This document shows, piece by piece, positions 1-5,529 of a DNA stretch of 6,487 bases. The DNA comes from Acidobacteriaceae bacterium (GTDB lineage Bacteria > Acidobacteriota > Terriglobia > Terriglobales > Acidobacteriaceae). Each line of letters starts with the position of its first letter. Positions within the stretch are counted from its first letter, which is position 1. The notes below the pieces were generated by a model. The model was not told where the DNA came from. It was given only the letters and a program-made list of their open reading frames with translations, and ran no database searches. Position numbers and translations under genes: made by a program. The stretch is from assembly GCA_030040115.1 (NCBI GenBank), contig JASHUH010000109.1:1-6487 (forward strand), written 5' to 3'.

Positions 1-330
1 TCCGTAGCCATGAGCTTCGGCATCTCCCGGCGTAAATGCAGGGTAAATACGCACCGCATCGATAGCGCGGGCTTCCGCGAGATCGATCTGTAGCCAGGTG
101 ACGGCGTCGGGCGAGTGCGCCCGCTGAGATACGTAAGGCCGGTACCAGGTGGCCGGCGTATACGCCATTCGGCCGAGCAGCTTGACTGAAGGGTCGAGCA
201 ACTTGACTGAAGGGTTGAACCGCGGAGATGAAATTGCCCCGGCGGCGCGCGGCCCGAGGCTTTCGAGTGCGGCCAAAGCCGCGCTGGCTTTCACGAACTC
301 GCGCCGATCCATAGAGGTGCGTCGAGTCAT
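1..330 (-). CDS. Tat-exported protein with N-terminal discoidin-like domain (3' part outside window)
   Basis: The first 110 codons are seen; the rest lies beyond the left edge. The N-terminus carries a twin-arginine signal, DRREFVKASAALAAL at about residues 8-22, so the product should be exported folded through the Tat system. After a linker, residues 66-110 read like the start of an F5/8 type C (discoidin-like) domain: TWLQIDLAEARAIDAVRIYP has the usual W-x-Q-I-D-L ... I-D-x-V-R-I-Y-P pattern. Such domains often precede catalytic modules of secreted glycoside hydrolases, for example alpha-L-rhamnosidases, but no catalytic region is visible, so the enzyme class is unknown. The linker contains a duplicated DPSVKLL-type heptad encoded by a 21-bp tandem repeat. 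The start is uncertain: in-frame ATGs lie at 339, 330 and 312 and none has a good Shine-Dalgarno. 312 would give the typical MDRREF opening; I use 330. The upstream same-strand gene ends 57 bases before this start, so co-transcription is possible. Confidence 0.75.
   Translation of the reverse strand, partial: MTRRTSMDRREFVKASAALAALESLGPRAAGAISSPRFNPSVKLLDPSVKLLGRMAYTPATWYRPYVSQRAHSPDAVTWLQIDLAEARAIDAVRIYPAFTPGDAEAHGYG
174..215. repeat. 21-bp in-frame tandem duplication
   Basis: Two adjacent 21-bp units, 174-194 and 195-215, differ at one base (cgagcaR followed by cttgactgaagggt). The length is a multiple of three, so the reading frame of the Tat protein is kept and the peptide PSVKLL appears twice just after the signal peptide. 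It looks like a recent slippage or duplication event in a linker where length change is tolerated. Confidence 0.85.
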
Positions 331-345
331 GGAGAACATCTTATC

Positions 346-385
346 GGGGAGAGTAGTCCTCCGACCAGGACGCAGAATTCTCCCC
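346..385 (-). promoter_or_regulatory. Two-tier stem-loop between the 304-residue gene and the Tat-protein gene
   Basis: On the minus strand a perfect 7-bp outer stem (GGGGAGA at 385-379 with TCTCCCC at 352-346) encloses a perfect 5-bp inner stem (GTCCT at 371-367 with AGGAC at 360-356) with a 6-base loop. It begins three bases after the stop codon of the upstream gene and ends 7-34 bases before the candidate starts of the downstream one. No U-tract follows, so it is not a standard intrinsic terminator. It could be a processing or 3'-end stabilising element or a weak attenuator between the two genes. The function is inference. Confidence 0.45.
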
Positions 386-387
386 TG

Positions 388-1302
388 TCAAGGAACGAGT
401 CTCCCCGTCTTTGGATTCGGCCAGAACTGTTCAACCGAGTCCACGATCCATTGGAAAGCCAACTGAACCGGCTGGCCCCCCATGGGCGGGATGTGGAAAT
501 AGCGCACAAACGCCCGGCGCTGAATGTAGAACTTCCATTCGCCCGTGCCGGTGTTGCGTTCGCCGAATACGGTTCCCTGTTGCGCCATCAGCTCGAATCC
601 GTCGACAGTTTGGCCGTTAATGTTGAGTGGAGCTTTATTGGCGCCCTGCAGATTGTTTAAGTCAAGGCCCAGATCGCCCATGTAGTCGTGGTTCTCGAGC
701 TTGGTGGGCTGCTGCAACCCGGGAGCATTGAGCTGGACCGTCCAGACCTTGTTTCCCTGGGTCTTGAATCGCTGGTCCATCTTGGCGTACTTCGCCCGCC
801 AATCGGCCTGCCGCTTTCTGCCGTCGGACCAATAGAACTGCTTCCAGCTCTTTGGGCGGCGGGTGCTGACGGCGTTGATGTGGTAGGCGGTGGGGGCAGC
901 CCGGGTGCCTTCGATGTAGACGGAGCAGCCATCGACAAATTCCGTAATGAAAAAATTGACGTTTCCGACGCCTTGCCTGTCGACGAGCGTCACGCGGAAG
1001 TTCTGGTCGTTGTTGTAGGGCAGGTGAAAAAGAGGAACACCGGGTCCGGCGCCACTCAATGTGATGCGAACCGCCTTTTTGCTTGCCTGGGCATGCACGA
1101 GCGGCAACCCATTGTAGTTGTTGAGGGGAGTGATTGTGCCGTATAAGATCCGGCTGCCGGAGCCAACGCGGGCCAGCGAATTCACCGGATCGCCTTTGAT
1201 GACCCTCACTCCTCCGCCGCCTGCTGCCTGAAGCGAGACAACCGGGTAGAGCCGCATAAAATCCCGGCCTCCCAACAGCAGGAGCCTGTTATTGTCCACC
1301 AT
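388..1302 (-). CDS. Uncharacterised 304-residue protein with single-Cys DGC...H motif (CNF1-like deamidase fold hypothesis)
   Basis: A complete ORF of 304 codons starts with ATG behind a strong Shine-Dalgarno (AGGAGG at 1318-1313, 10 bases from the ATG). I do not recognise the family. There is no signal peptide or membrane segment, so it is probably cytoplasmic unless exported by a non-Sec route. The sequence alternates short beta-strand-like segments, notably at residues 77-82, 102-107, 115-121 and 127-131, with a charged, Trp/Lys/Arg-rich stretch at about 147-185. The only cysteine, C126, sits in FVDGC between two beta-like segments, and H141 follows 15 residues later in TAYHINA. A nucleophilic Cys after Gly in a turn, with His 15 residues on, matches the spacing of the CNF1 catalytic pair (C866/H881). 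Sequence identity beyond this motif is not evident, and a third catalytic element cannot be assigned. The C-terminal half (about 186-304) has aromatic and Gly-rich beta-like segments ending in a Trp/Phe-rich tail. It is likely the first gene of a short minus-strand unit with the Tat protein. Confidence 0.82.
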   Translation of the reverse strand: MVDNNRLLLLGGRDFMRLYPVVSLQAAGGGGVRVIKGDPVNSLARVGSGSRILYGTITPLNNYNGLPLVHAQASKKAVRITLSGAGPGVPLFHLPYNNDQNFRVTLVDRQGVGNVNFFITEFVDGCSVYIEGTRAAPTAYHINAVSTRRPKSWKQFYWSDGRKRQADWRAKYAKMDQRFKTQGNKVWTVQLNAPGLQQPTKLENHDYMGDLGLDLNNLQGANKAPLNINGQTVDGFELMAQQGTVFGERNTGTGEWKFYIQRRAFVRYFHIPPMGGQPVQLAFQWIVDSVEQFWPNPKTGRLVP

Positions 1303-1312
1303 GAACTTGCGA

Positions 1313-1318
1313 CCTCCT
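1313..1318 (-). promoter_or_regulatory. Strong Shine-Dalgarno for the 304-residue gene
   Basis: The minus strand reads AGGAGG, followed by 10 bases and then the ATG at 1302-1300. This site fixes the start codon and makes translation at 1302 credible. Confidence 0.8.
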
Positions 1319-1339
1319 GGTTATGTTCGGGGCGGGTTC

Positions 1340-1348
1340 ATCATACCA
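1340..1348 (-). promoter_or_regulatory. Extended -10 promoter candidate for the 304-residue gene
   Basis: The minus strand reads TGGTATGAT, a TG-N-TATGAT extended -10 element, which would start transcription near 1333 and give a leader of about 30 bases before the ATG at 1302. There is no recognisable -35; the expected position overlaps the T-tract of the preceding terminator. Extended -10 promoters can work without one. It is the only promoter-like signal between the terminator and the gene. Confidence 0.4.
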
Positions 1349-1360
1349 CTACCAGGAGAC

Positions 1361-1390
1361 AAAAAACGGCCCCCGTTTTCGGCGGGGGCC
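1361..1390 (-). terminator. Rho-independent terminator of the OmpA-like gene
   Basis: On the minus strand a perfect 8-bp stem, GGCCCCCG (1390-1383) with CGGGGGCC (1375-1368), has a 7-base loop (1382-1376). It is followed after one base by six T residues (1366-1361). A second perfect 7-bp hairpin, CTCTCGC/GCGAGAG with a 3-base loop (1421-1405), lies just before it. Together they sit 76-136 bases beyond the stop codon of the OmpA-like gene and before the next minus-strand gene, as expected for transcription termination. Confidence 0.85.
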
Positions 1391-1496
1391 AAGTTGCCTT
1401 GGTTCTCTCGCGTTGCGAGAGCTTGGTTGGCGGCCAGACGGCGGGGTGGCCGTTGGCGACGGTACACAGCCTCTCGGGGGGAGGATGGCCGCAAAC

Positions 1497-2432
1497 TTAC
1501 GGCTGTACCGTGCCAGTCGAGGCGGAAGCGCCTTGGGGTGACGCTGGCGCCTGGGCCGCCAAACTGTTTTCCATCAACCGAATATGCACTGTCCGGGTCC
1601 TCACATGCTCCGGCCTGGTCTGTTCTTCGTTGCCGGAGGCTGGGGCGGCATTGTCATTGCCCGAGTCCGCGGCCACATTACCCAAAGCGACTGAGCGCAT
1701 GCGGTAGATGGGAATCTGGTGTTCGATGACGAGATAGCGCTTGACCGCTTCAGCCAACCGTTCCGAGCTCTGGATGCCTACGCTGCCGCTTCCGGGCGCA
1801 TGCGCATCCATCTCCAGAAGGTAACCGTCGCGGCCAGTCAGGCTGGAAGCAAGCTTGTCCAGGTCTTGGCGCGATTGCGTCGTCAAGTTCATGGTGCCGG
1901 GGCGGAATGTGACGTCCATCTCCGTAATCTGGTGATATTGATCGAGTCCCTGCACCGTGTTGTTGATCTGGTCGACGTGGTTCGAGGCCTGCTGCGCCGC
2001 GTTATTGGCGTTCTGCGCCTCATTGCCAGCGGCGGTGGCCGCTTGATTGGCGGCGTCAGCCGAGGACTGGGCTTTGTGAATGCCCGCTTGAGCGCGCGCG
2101 TCCACGTCCTTGATTTCCTGGGCGTTTCGCGCGTTCACTTGATCGAGTTCGGTAAGCCGGTCGTTGATTGGATCGGTCTGCTTTTTCACCCACTTCTTGC
2201 GTGCGAAGGGGTTCATGCGACCCCAAAAACCCTCCTTAGCGGGCGGTGCATTGGTGGTAGTTGCCGGGGGAGGGGTCTGCTGGTTGTCAGACGGCTGCAC
2301 GGCGGCAGGCGTCGATGATGAATTTTGGGGTTGGGACTGCTGCGCCCATGCGGGAATCCCGATGGCGGAGGCCAGGATCAGAATAGCTGCCTGGCAAGGA
2401 ATCGATTTGGTGAAATGTTTTTCCATTTTCAT
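1497..2432 (-). CDS. Secreted coiled-coil protein with C-terminal OmpA-like peptidoglycan-binding domain
   Basis: The protein has 311 residues. Residues 1-30 form a Sec signal peptide (basic start, hydrophobic core AAILILASAIGI, cleavage expected at AWA-QQ). A Pro/Gln/Thr/Ser linker follows (31-65), then a conserved-looking basic/aromatic segment FWGRMNPFARKKWVKKQTDP (69-88). An Ala/Asn/Gln/Asp-rich region (about 89-165) is probably coiled coil. Residues 170-287 resemble the OmpA-like domain: a beta segment with F-x-P, helix DLDKLASSL, the strand LLEMDAH with D209 in the place of the ligand-binding Asp, and the helix SSERLAEAVKRYL with R225 in the place of the conserved Arg. The likely role is anchoring the outer membrane or a periplasmic structure to peptidoglycan. 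There is no N-terminal barrel. A GTG at 2492 would extend the ORF by 20 residues, but the ATG at 2432 is the one that places the signal peptide at the N-terminus, with a modest AGGGG 10 bases upstream; an ATG two codons later is also possible. Confidence 0.88.
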   Translation of the reverse strand: MKMEKHFTKSIPCQAAILILASAIGIPAWAQQSQPQNSSSTPAAVQPSDNQQTPPPATTTNAPPAKEGFWGRMNPFARKKWVKKQTDPINDRLTELDQVNARNAQEIKDVDARAQAGIHKAQSSADAANQAATAAGNEAQNANNAAQQASNHVDQINNTVQGLDQYHQITEMDVTFRPGTMNLTTQSRQDLDKLASSLTGRDGYLLEMDAHAPGSGSVGIQSSERLAEAVKRYLVIEHQIPIYRMRSVALGNVAADSGNDNAAPASGNEEQTRPEHVRTRTVHIRLMENSLAAQAPASPQGASASTGTVQP

Positions 2433-2878
2433 GGAGGTACTGCCCCTATGCTTGCCTTTGAACTTGGACGGTTCTACGCCCGTTGGCGTCACTCACAGCT
2501 TTTCGTTGAGCCTCACTCTTGCCCGGCTGACTGTAGTGCAAACGTTATGCCAAAAACACCCAGATCCTCAGAATTTCTCTTACCGGCTGAAAATAAACTG
2601 GTTGACATTGAACTTTGGTTGAGGAAATCTACCGATTCCCTTCGCTTGCCGTGTAATTATTGCTGCCCGGGGTATTTTCTACGTATTCGACGGGTAGGTG
2701 GGAGGGGCCGTCCGCTCAGTCTCAACTGCAGGCTTTGGGACGCCCGCAATTTTATTCCCCTTCGTGCAACGGAGCTGAGCGCGGCGGAGGGATCAGCCCA
2801 GCGGACCTTCCCACACGCTCGTTATCTTCCATCGGAAATTCAGTTGGGGGCCGGCCTTCGCCGGTTGCGAAAGAGCGC
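2433..2878. other. Intergenic region with the sigma-54 type promoter and paired direct repeats
   Basis: No credible gene is seen in these 446 bases: plus-strand frames here are shadows of genes on the other strand or lack start signals. It holds the sigma-54 type promoter at 2537-2552. Farther upstream in minus orientation, the 7-bp direct repeat TGGTTGA (plus strand) occurs at 2599-2605 and 2616-2622, 17 bases apart. A second direct repeat, CCGGCTGA, is at 2523-2530 and 2583-2590. Just beyond the stop of the DUF2393-like gene, the minus strand has a 5-bp GC hairpin CCGGC-GAAG-GCCGG with no T-run, which is at best a weak terminator. Confidence 0.5.
2537..2552 (-). promoter_or_regulatory. Sigma-54 (RpoN) -24/-12 promoter upstream of the OmpA-like gene
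   Basis: The minus strand reads TGGCATAACGTTTGCA. The sigma-54 consensus is TGGCACG-N4-TTGCA; the -24 GG and -12 GC elements are present with exact spacing, and 14 of the 16 positions agree (only the C and G at positions 6 and 7 differ, and four of the matches are free N positions). Transcription would start near 2526, giving a leader of about 94 bases before the ATG at 2432. If real, expression depends on an AAA+ activator bound upstream; the TGGTTGA repeats at 2599-2622 (about -73 to -96) lie where an activator could bind. No good sigma-70 promoter was seen for this gene. Confidence 0.6.
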
Positions 2879-3400
2879 CTAGTGCGAGTCGACGTGGATG
2901 ATGCGGATCTCGGGATACTCCCCGTTCCAATTGTCGGCCACGGTGTCAAAAATGAGGCGGAAATCCGCCGAGCCGCCAGGTCTAAGCGGCGCCGCCGAAA
3001 CAGGCTCTACATCGATATACGGATCCCGCATCCGGATCAGTTTGAGCGCCTGCGTCTCATTTTGCGCCACTTCGTGAGCACCGTCGCGGAAAAGCACCTG
3101 GACGGTGATTCCCGTGACAGTGCGATTGCCGGTATTCCCGATATGCCCGTCGAGATACGTGACTTTCCCCCCAGCCAGATTCGATGACTCGCTCATGGCA
3201 AGCTGACTGATCGGCAGGTAGGTGGCGTAGGGGTCGGTTTTTGCATTGATGGGGGTGACTGCCGGGCCGCCTTTGCCGCGTCCAAACAGCACCACCAGCA
3301 CGATCAGCACCGCCAGCACAATTGCCGCCGCCACCGCAACCGGCAGCCAATTGCGTTCCGGCGGCGCGGCCGGACGAACAAGCTGTGGACCCGTGCTCAC
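2879..3400 (-). CDS. Single-pass membrane protein with C-terminal beta-sandwich, DUF2393-like
   Basis: From the GTG at 3400 the protein has 173 residues. A short Pro/Arg-containing cytoplasmic N-terminus (1-18) leads to one strong transmembrane helix (about 19-40, WLPVAVAAAIVLAVLIVLVV) followed by a basic GRGKGG stop. The rest (about 55-173) is outside the membrane and looks like an Ig-like beta-sandwich: alternating strands YLDGHIGNTG, VTGITVQVLFRDG, SADFRLIFDTV and IRIIHVD. This matches my memory of the DUF2393 proteins of acidobacteria; the molecular function is unknown. The ORF opens with a TTG at 3430 but has no ATG and no Shine-Dalgarno. A -10-like TACAAT at 3413-3408 lies 7 bases before the GTG at 3400, which suggests a leaderless message and is why I chose this start. 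It diverges from the small plus-strand ORF at 3628. Confidence 0.78.
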   Translation of the reverse strand: MSTGPQLVRPAAPPERNWLPVAVAAAIVLAVLIVLVVLFGRGKGGPAVTPINAKTDPYATYLPISQLAMSESSNLAGGKVTYLDGHIGNTGNRTVTGITVQVLFRDGAHEVAQNETQALKLIRMRDPYIDVEPVSAAPLRPGGSADFRLIFDTVADNWNGEYPEIRIIHVDSH

Positions 3401-3407
3401 GAGCGAG

Positions 3408-3413
3408 ATTGTA
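3408..3413 (-). promoter_or_regulatory. -10 element candidate for the DUF2393-like gene (leaderless start)
   Basis: The minus strand reads TACAAT (5 of 6 with TATAAT), placed so that transcription would begin at or next to the GTG at 3400. No -35 match is found at 16-18 bases upstream, so the call rests on the hexamer, its distance from the start and the lack of a Shine-Dalgarno. Confidence 0.35.
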
Positions 3414-3627
3414 CACCCGTTTCTTTGCAACGCCGACAGCCGTTACCAAAGGAATACCGCCAGACTCCAATCACTCGCCCAAGAGCCGATAAACAATGCG
3501 ACGCGCATTTCCGGGTGGCTCGATGGATCTTCGGGCATCCCGACCAAAAGTCGCGCGTCTAACTTCGCAAAGGAACCATTCAGAGAGCTTCCGCGTACTT
3601 TCCGGCAGGATCGAACAGGGTAGGCCA

Positions 3628-3771
3628 ATGATGCAACCATCTTCATCTCCATGTGCCCGCGCCACGACCGCGACGGGCCCTTCACGCCCCCGCCCGGCGG
3701 CGGAAATTGTGTACCAGAGCATCACTCTTGCTGCGATGTTCTTGCTCCTGGTCAGCCTTTGGGTGTTTTAG
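3628..3771 (+). CDS. Possible 46-residue small membrane protein
   Basis: Tandem ATGs at 3628 and 3631 open a 47- or 46-residue reading frame (47 codons from 3628, stop TAG at 3769) preceded by AGGG at 3617-3620, 7 bases from the first ATG. The N-terminal half is a Ser/Thr/Pro/Arg-rich, probably disordered cytoplasmic segment. The C-terminal end, EIVYQSITLAAMFLLLVSLWVF, contains a hydrophobic helix (about residues 28-47) that ends at the stop codon, so it resembles a tail-anchored or small one-helix membrane protein. I do not recognise a family. It lies about 210 bases upstream of purM on the same strand and diverges from the DUF2393-like gene. The same frame stays open upstream to 3496, but that part looks non-coding. 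Whether it is expressed is uncertain; conservation in relatives would decide. Confidence 0.45.
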   Translation: MMQPSSSPCARATTATGPSRPRPAAEIVYQSITLAAMFLLLVSLWVF

Positions 3772-3916
3772 GCCACGCGCCCGGACGATGCCCCGTGCGG
3801 TGACGCATCTTGTTTGCGCCCGGAAACCGCGGCCTTCCGGATTGGCGCCTGCCGCGCCGAGAGCGGCAGCCAGGTGCTGGGAGTCGACCACAGCGCCGAT
3901 TATCCTCAGCCAACCC

Positions 3917-3938
3917 TGCTAAAATACATTGTTTTAGC
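3917..3938 (+). promoter_or_regulatory. purM promoter with overlapping dyad (operator candidate)
   Basis: TG-C-TAAAAT at 3917-3925 is an extended -10 element (TAAAAT matches TATAAT at 5 of 6). Transcription would start near 3932, leaving a leader of about 49 bases before the purM start. No -35 match is seen. The -10 is embedded in a perfect 7-bp inverted repeat, GCTAAAA (3918-3924) and TTTTAGC (3932-3938), with a 7-base spacer that also covers the expected start point. A dimeric repressor bound there would block the promoter; which regulator is unknown. Confidence 0.5.
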
Positions 3939-3980
3939 CATCCGCACCGGCCTTGAACCCGTTTTAAGCAGACCCGGACC

Positions 3981-5030
3981 GTGCCAGACGAAACCATTCC
4001 CCAATCCGCGACTTACGCCGGTGCCGGCGTTGACCTTGCCGGCGCCGGGCGCGCCAAGGAGCGCATCAAGTTCCTGGCGCAGAAGACTTTTAACCGCAAC
4101 GTCCTGGGCGGCATTGGCGGCTTCGGCGCCCTCTTCCGGCTCGACCTGCAACGCTGGAAAAATCCCATCCTGGTCAGCTCCGCCGACGGGGTCGGCACCA
4201 AACTCAAAGTCGCCTTCGAGCTCGGTCTCCACCACACCGTGGGCGCGGATCTCGTCAATCACTGCGTCAACGACATCGCCGTGCAGGGCGCGACACCGCT
4301 CTTTTTCCTCGATTACCTTTCTACCGGCAGGCTCGACGCCGAGGTGGCCGAGGACGTGGTGACCGGTCTGGCCGAAGCCTGCCGCGCCAACGGCTGCGTC
4401 CTCATCGGCGGCGAAACCGCGCAGATGCCCGGCTTTTATGCCCAGGGCGAGTACGACCTCGCCGGCTTCATCGTGGGCGCCGTCGATCGCGACAAGCTGA
4501 TCACCGGCGCAGCCATCAAGCCCGGCGACGTGCTCATCGGCCTGCCCTCCACCGGGTTACACACCAACGGCTACTCGCTGGCGCGCAAGCTGCTCTTCGA
4601 AGTAGGCGGCTATAAAGTGACGCAATACGTCACGGCCATCAAGGAGAAAGCCGGCGCAGCCCTGATGAAAACCCATCGCAGCTATCTGCACGTGATCCAA
4701 AAGCTGACCACGGCGGGCCTGACCGCCGGCATGGCGCACATCACCGGCGGCGGCATCACGGAAAACCTGCCCCGCATCCTGCCCAAAAACGTCACCGCGC
4801 AGGTCGAGCTCGGCTCCTGGCCGGTGCTGCCCATCTTCGAGCACCTGCGCGAGCTGGGACGGGTTTCGCAGGACGAAATGCTGCGCACTTTTAACATGGG
4901 CATCGGCCTCGTCGCCGCCATTCCCGCCGCCAAGTTCACGCGCGCCAAAAACCTCCTCGACCGCGCCGAAGAAAAGTTCTACGTGATCGGCCGCGTGGTC
5001 AAAGGCGAGCATCGGGTGCAGTACACGTAG
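3981..5030 (+). CDS. purM: Phosphoribosylformylglycinamidine cyclo-ligase (AIR synthetase)
   Basis: PurM makes aminoimidazole ribonucleotide (AIR) from FGAM with ATP, the fifth step of de novo purine synthesis, in the cytoplasm. The 349-residue length is normal. Family motifs are present in order: TYAGAGVDLAGAG (11-23), SSADGVGTKLKVA with the ATP/phosphate DGVGTK core (66-78), VNHCVNDIAVQGATPLFFLDY (92-112), the Gly-rich VLIGGETAQMPGFY (140-153) followed by YDLAGFIVGAVD (158-169), the second-domain start GLPSTGLHTNGYSLAR (187-202), and AHITGGGITENLPRILP (252-268) with MLRTFNMGIGL (300-310) near the C-terminus. The start is a GTG at 3981 without a clear Shine-Dalgarno; it gives the usual N-terminal length ahead of YAGAGVD. 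A promoter lies at 3917-3925. purN follows about 970 bases downstream instead of directly after it. Confidence 0.97.
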   Translation: MPDETIPQSATYAGAGVDLAGAGRAKERIKFLAQKTFNRNVLGGIGGFGALFRLDLQRWKNPILVSSADGVGTKLKVAFELGLHHTVGADLVNHCVNDIAVQGATPLFFLDYLSTGRLDAEVAEDVVTGLAEACRANGCVLIGGETAQMPGFYAQGEYDLAGFIVGAVDRDKLITGAAIKPGDVLIGLPSTGLHTNGYSLARKLLFEVGGYKVTQYVTAIKEKAGAALMKTHRSYLHVIQKLTTAGLTAGMAHITGGGITENLPRILPKNVTAQVELGSWPVLPIFEHLRELGRVSQDEMLRTFNMGIGLVAAIPAAKFTRAKNLLDRAEEKFYVIGRVVKGEHRVQYT

Positions 5031-5432
5031 CCCGTATCACCGACGTCTTGACCGGAGCCCCGGGCCAGCGATGATGCGGGCGGAGACGCGCGAACGCGAA
5101 GCTTAGGCGCTTGCGTGAAAAAGGGGCAGGCTCGGAATGCTGGCCGCCACAACCCTAGGCAGAGCAAGCAAAGAAGGCGCGCGAAGCCTTGAAGACCCAG
5201 TTAGTTCTAAGCTCCCTGACGGCAGTCTTAGAGCGCGCCGTTCGCTGGAGGGAAATGCATCCGAAGATTCACTCCCGCAATGAATAGCGAATTGCCTGCG
5301 GACGAGGGGGCGTGCGGGAACGACGCCGAAGAAAGTCAAGCCTTTCCGGCGGCAAAATCTTTATCCGATTTCTTTTCCGCAGTTTGTCCCACAAAATGCG
5401 CCTAAAGTGCTCTTTTTCAGCCGGTTACGTTC

Positions 5433-5461
5433 TTGACGCAGAACAACATCAGCGCTACCTT
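5433..5461 (+). promoter_or_regulatory. Sigma-70 type promoter candidate for the small Cys-rich gene
   Basis: TTGACG (5433-5438; 5 of 6 with TTGACA) is followed by a 17-base spacer and TACCTT (5456-5461; 3 of 6 with TATAAT). Transcription would start near 5468, giving a leader of about 60 bases to the GTG at 5530. The -35 and the spacing are good; the -10 is weak. Confidence 0.4.
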
Positions 5462-5473
5462 GAGACTAGCCTG

Positions 5474-5497
5474 AGGCCGCCGTCCAGGCGGAGGCCT
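5474..5497 (+). promoter_or_regulatory. GC-rich hairpin in the leader of the small Cys-rich gene
   Basis: AGG-CCGCC (5474-5481) can pair with GGCGG (5487-5491) and CCT (5495-5497), an 8-bp stem with a 3-base bulge (5492-5494) and a 5-base loop. It sits at the start of the predicted leader, 19 bases before the Shine-Dalgarno. It may protect the 5' end or simply reflect local GC content. Confidence 0.3.
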
Positions 5498-5516
5498 ATG
5501 GCGAAGGATCTAATCT

Positions 5517-5522
5517 AAGGAG
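5517..5522 (+). promoter_or_regulatory. Shine-Dalgarno that fixes a GTG start
   Basis: AAGGAG lies 7 bases before the GTG at 5530. This near-ideal site is the main reason to accept GTG as the start and the short ORF as a real gene. Confidence 0.75.
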
Positions 5523-5529
5523 AGAAATA

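Larger units (their letters stand above)
5031..5529. other. 499-base intergenic region after purM with promoter and leader of the small Cys-rich gene
   Basis: I see no supportable gene here. Several short frames are open (for example 5312-5518 plus, 5103-5339 minus), but they lack Shine-Dalgarno sites and read as low-complexity Arg/Ser/Pro peptides. Shortly after purM, CGC-G-AAGC (5095-5102) can pair with GCTTGCG (5109-5115), a 7-bp bulged hairpin without a T-run, so no convincing intrinsic terminator was found. The right part (about 5433-5529) holds a promoter and a structured leader for the gene at 5530. Confidence 0.5.

Noticed and set aside
688..1146. Plus-strand 152-codon ORF
   Set aside because: It is antisense to the 304-residue gene, which has a strong Shine-Dalgarno and a coherent protein; the frame is open because of GC-rich codon use.
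1719..2318. Plus-strand 199-codon ORF
   Set aside because: It is a mirror of the Ala/Gln-rich coiled-coil region of the OmpA-like gene, giving an Arg/Leu/Gly-rich peptide with no domain.
2602..2607. Plus-strand TTGACA as a -35 element
   Set aside because: No -10 match at 16-18 bases and no plus-strand gene downstream before 3628; it is part of the TGGTTGA direct repeats.
2325..2882. Plus-strand 185-codon ORF across the promoter region
   Set aside because: Its first part is antisense to the OmpA-like signal peptide, the rest is intergenic, and there is no Shine-Dalgarno or recognisable domain.
3816..3848. Inverted repeat GCGCCCGGAA / TTCCGG-ATT-GGCGC as a terminator
   Set aside because: The stem has a 3-base bulge, and no T-run follows on either strand.
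5115..5200. Short basic plus-strand peptide frames (GTG at 5115, ATG at 5137)
   Set aside because: No proper Shine-Dalgarno, no conserved-looking composition, and the overlapping frames are equally open.
5103..5339. 78-codon minus-strand ORF downstream of purM
   Set aside because: It has a TTG start, no Shine-Dalgarno and a low-complexity Leu/Ser/Arg peptide; no conserved motif seen.
5312..5518. 68-codon plus-strand ORF just before the small Cys-rich gene
   Set aside because: The start is a GTG with only a GAGGGGG one base away, the peptide is Arg-rich without pattern, and the predicted promoter and hairpin of the next gene lie inside it.
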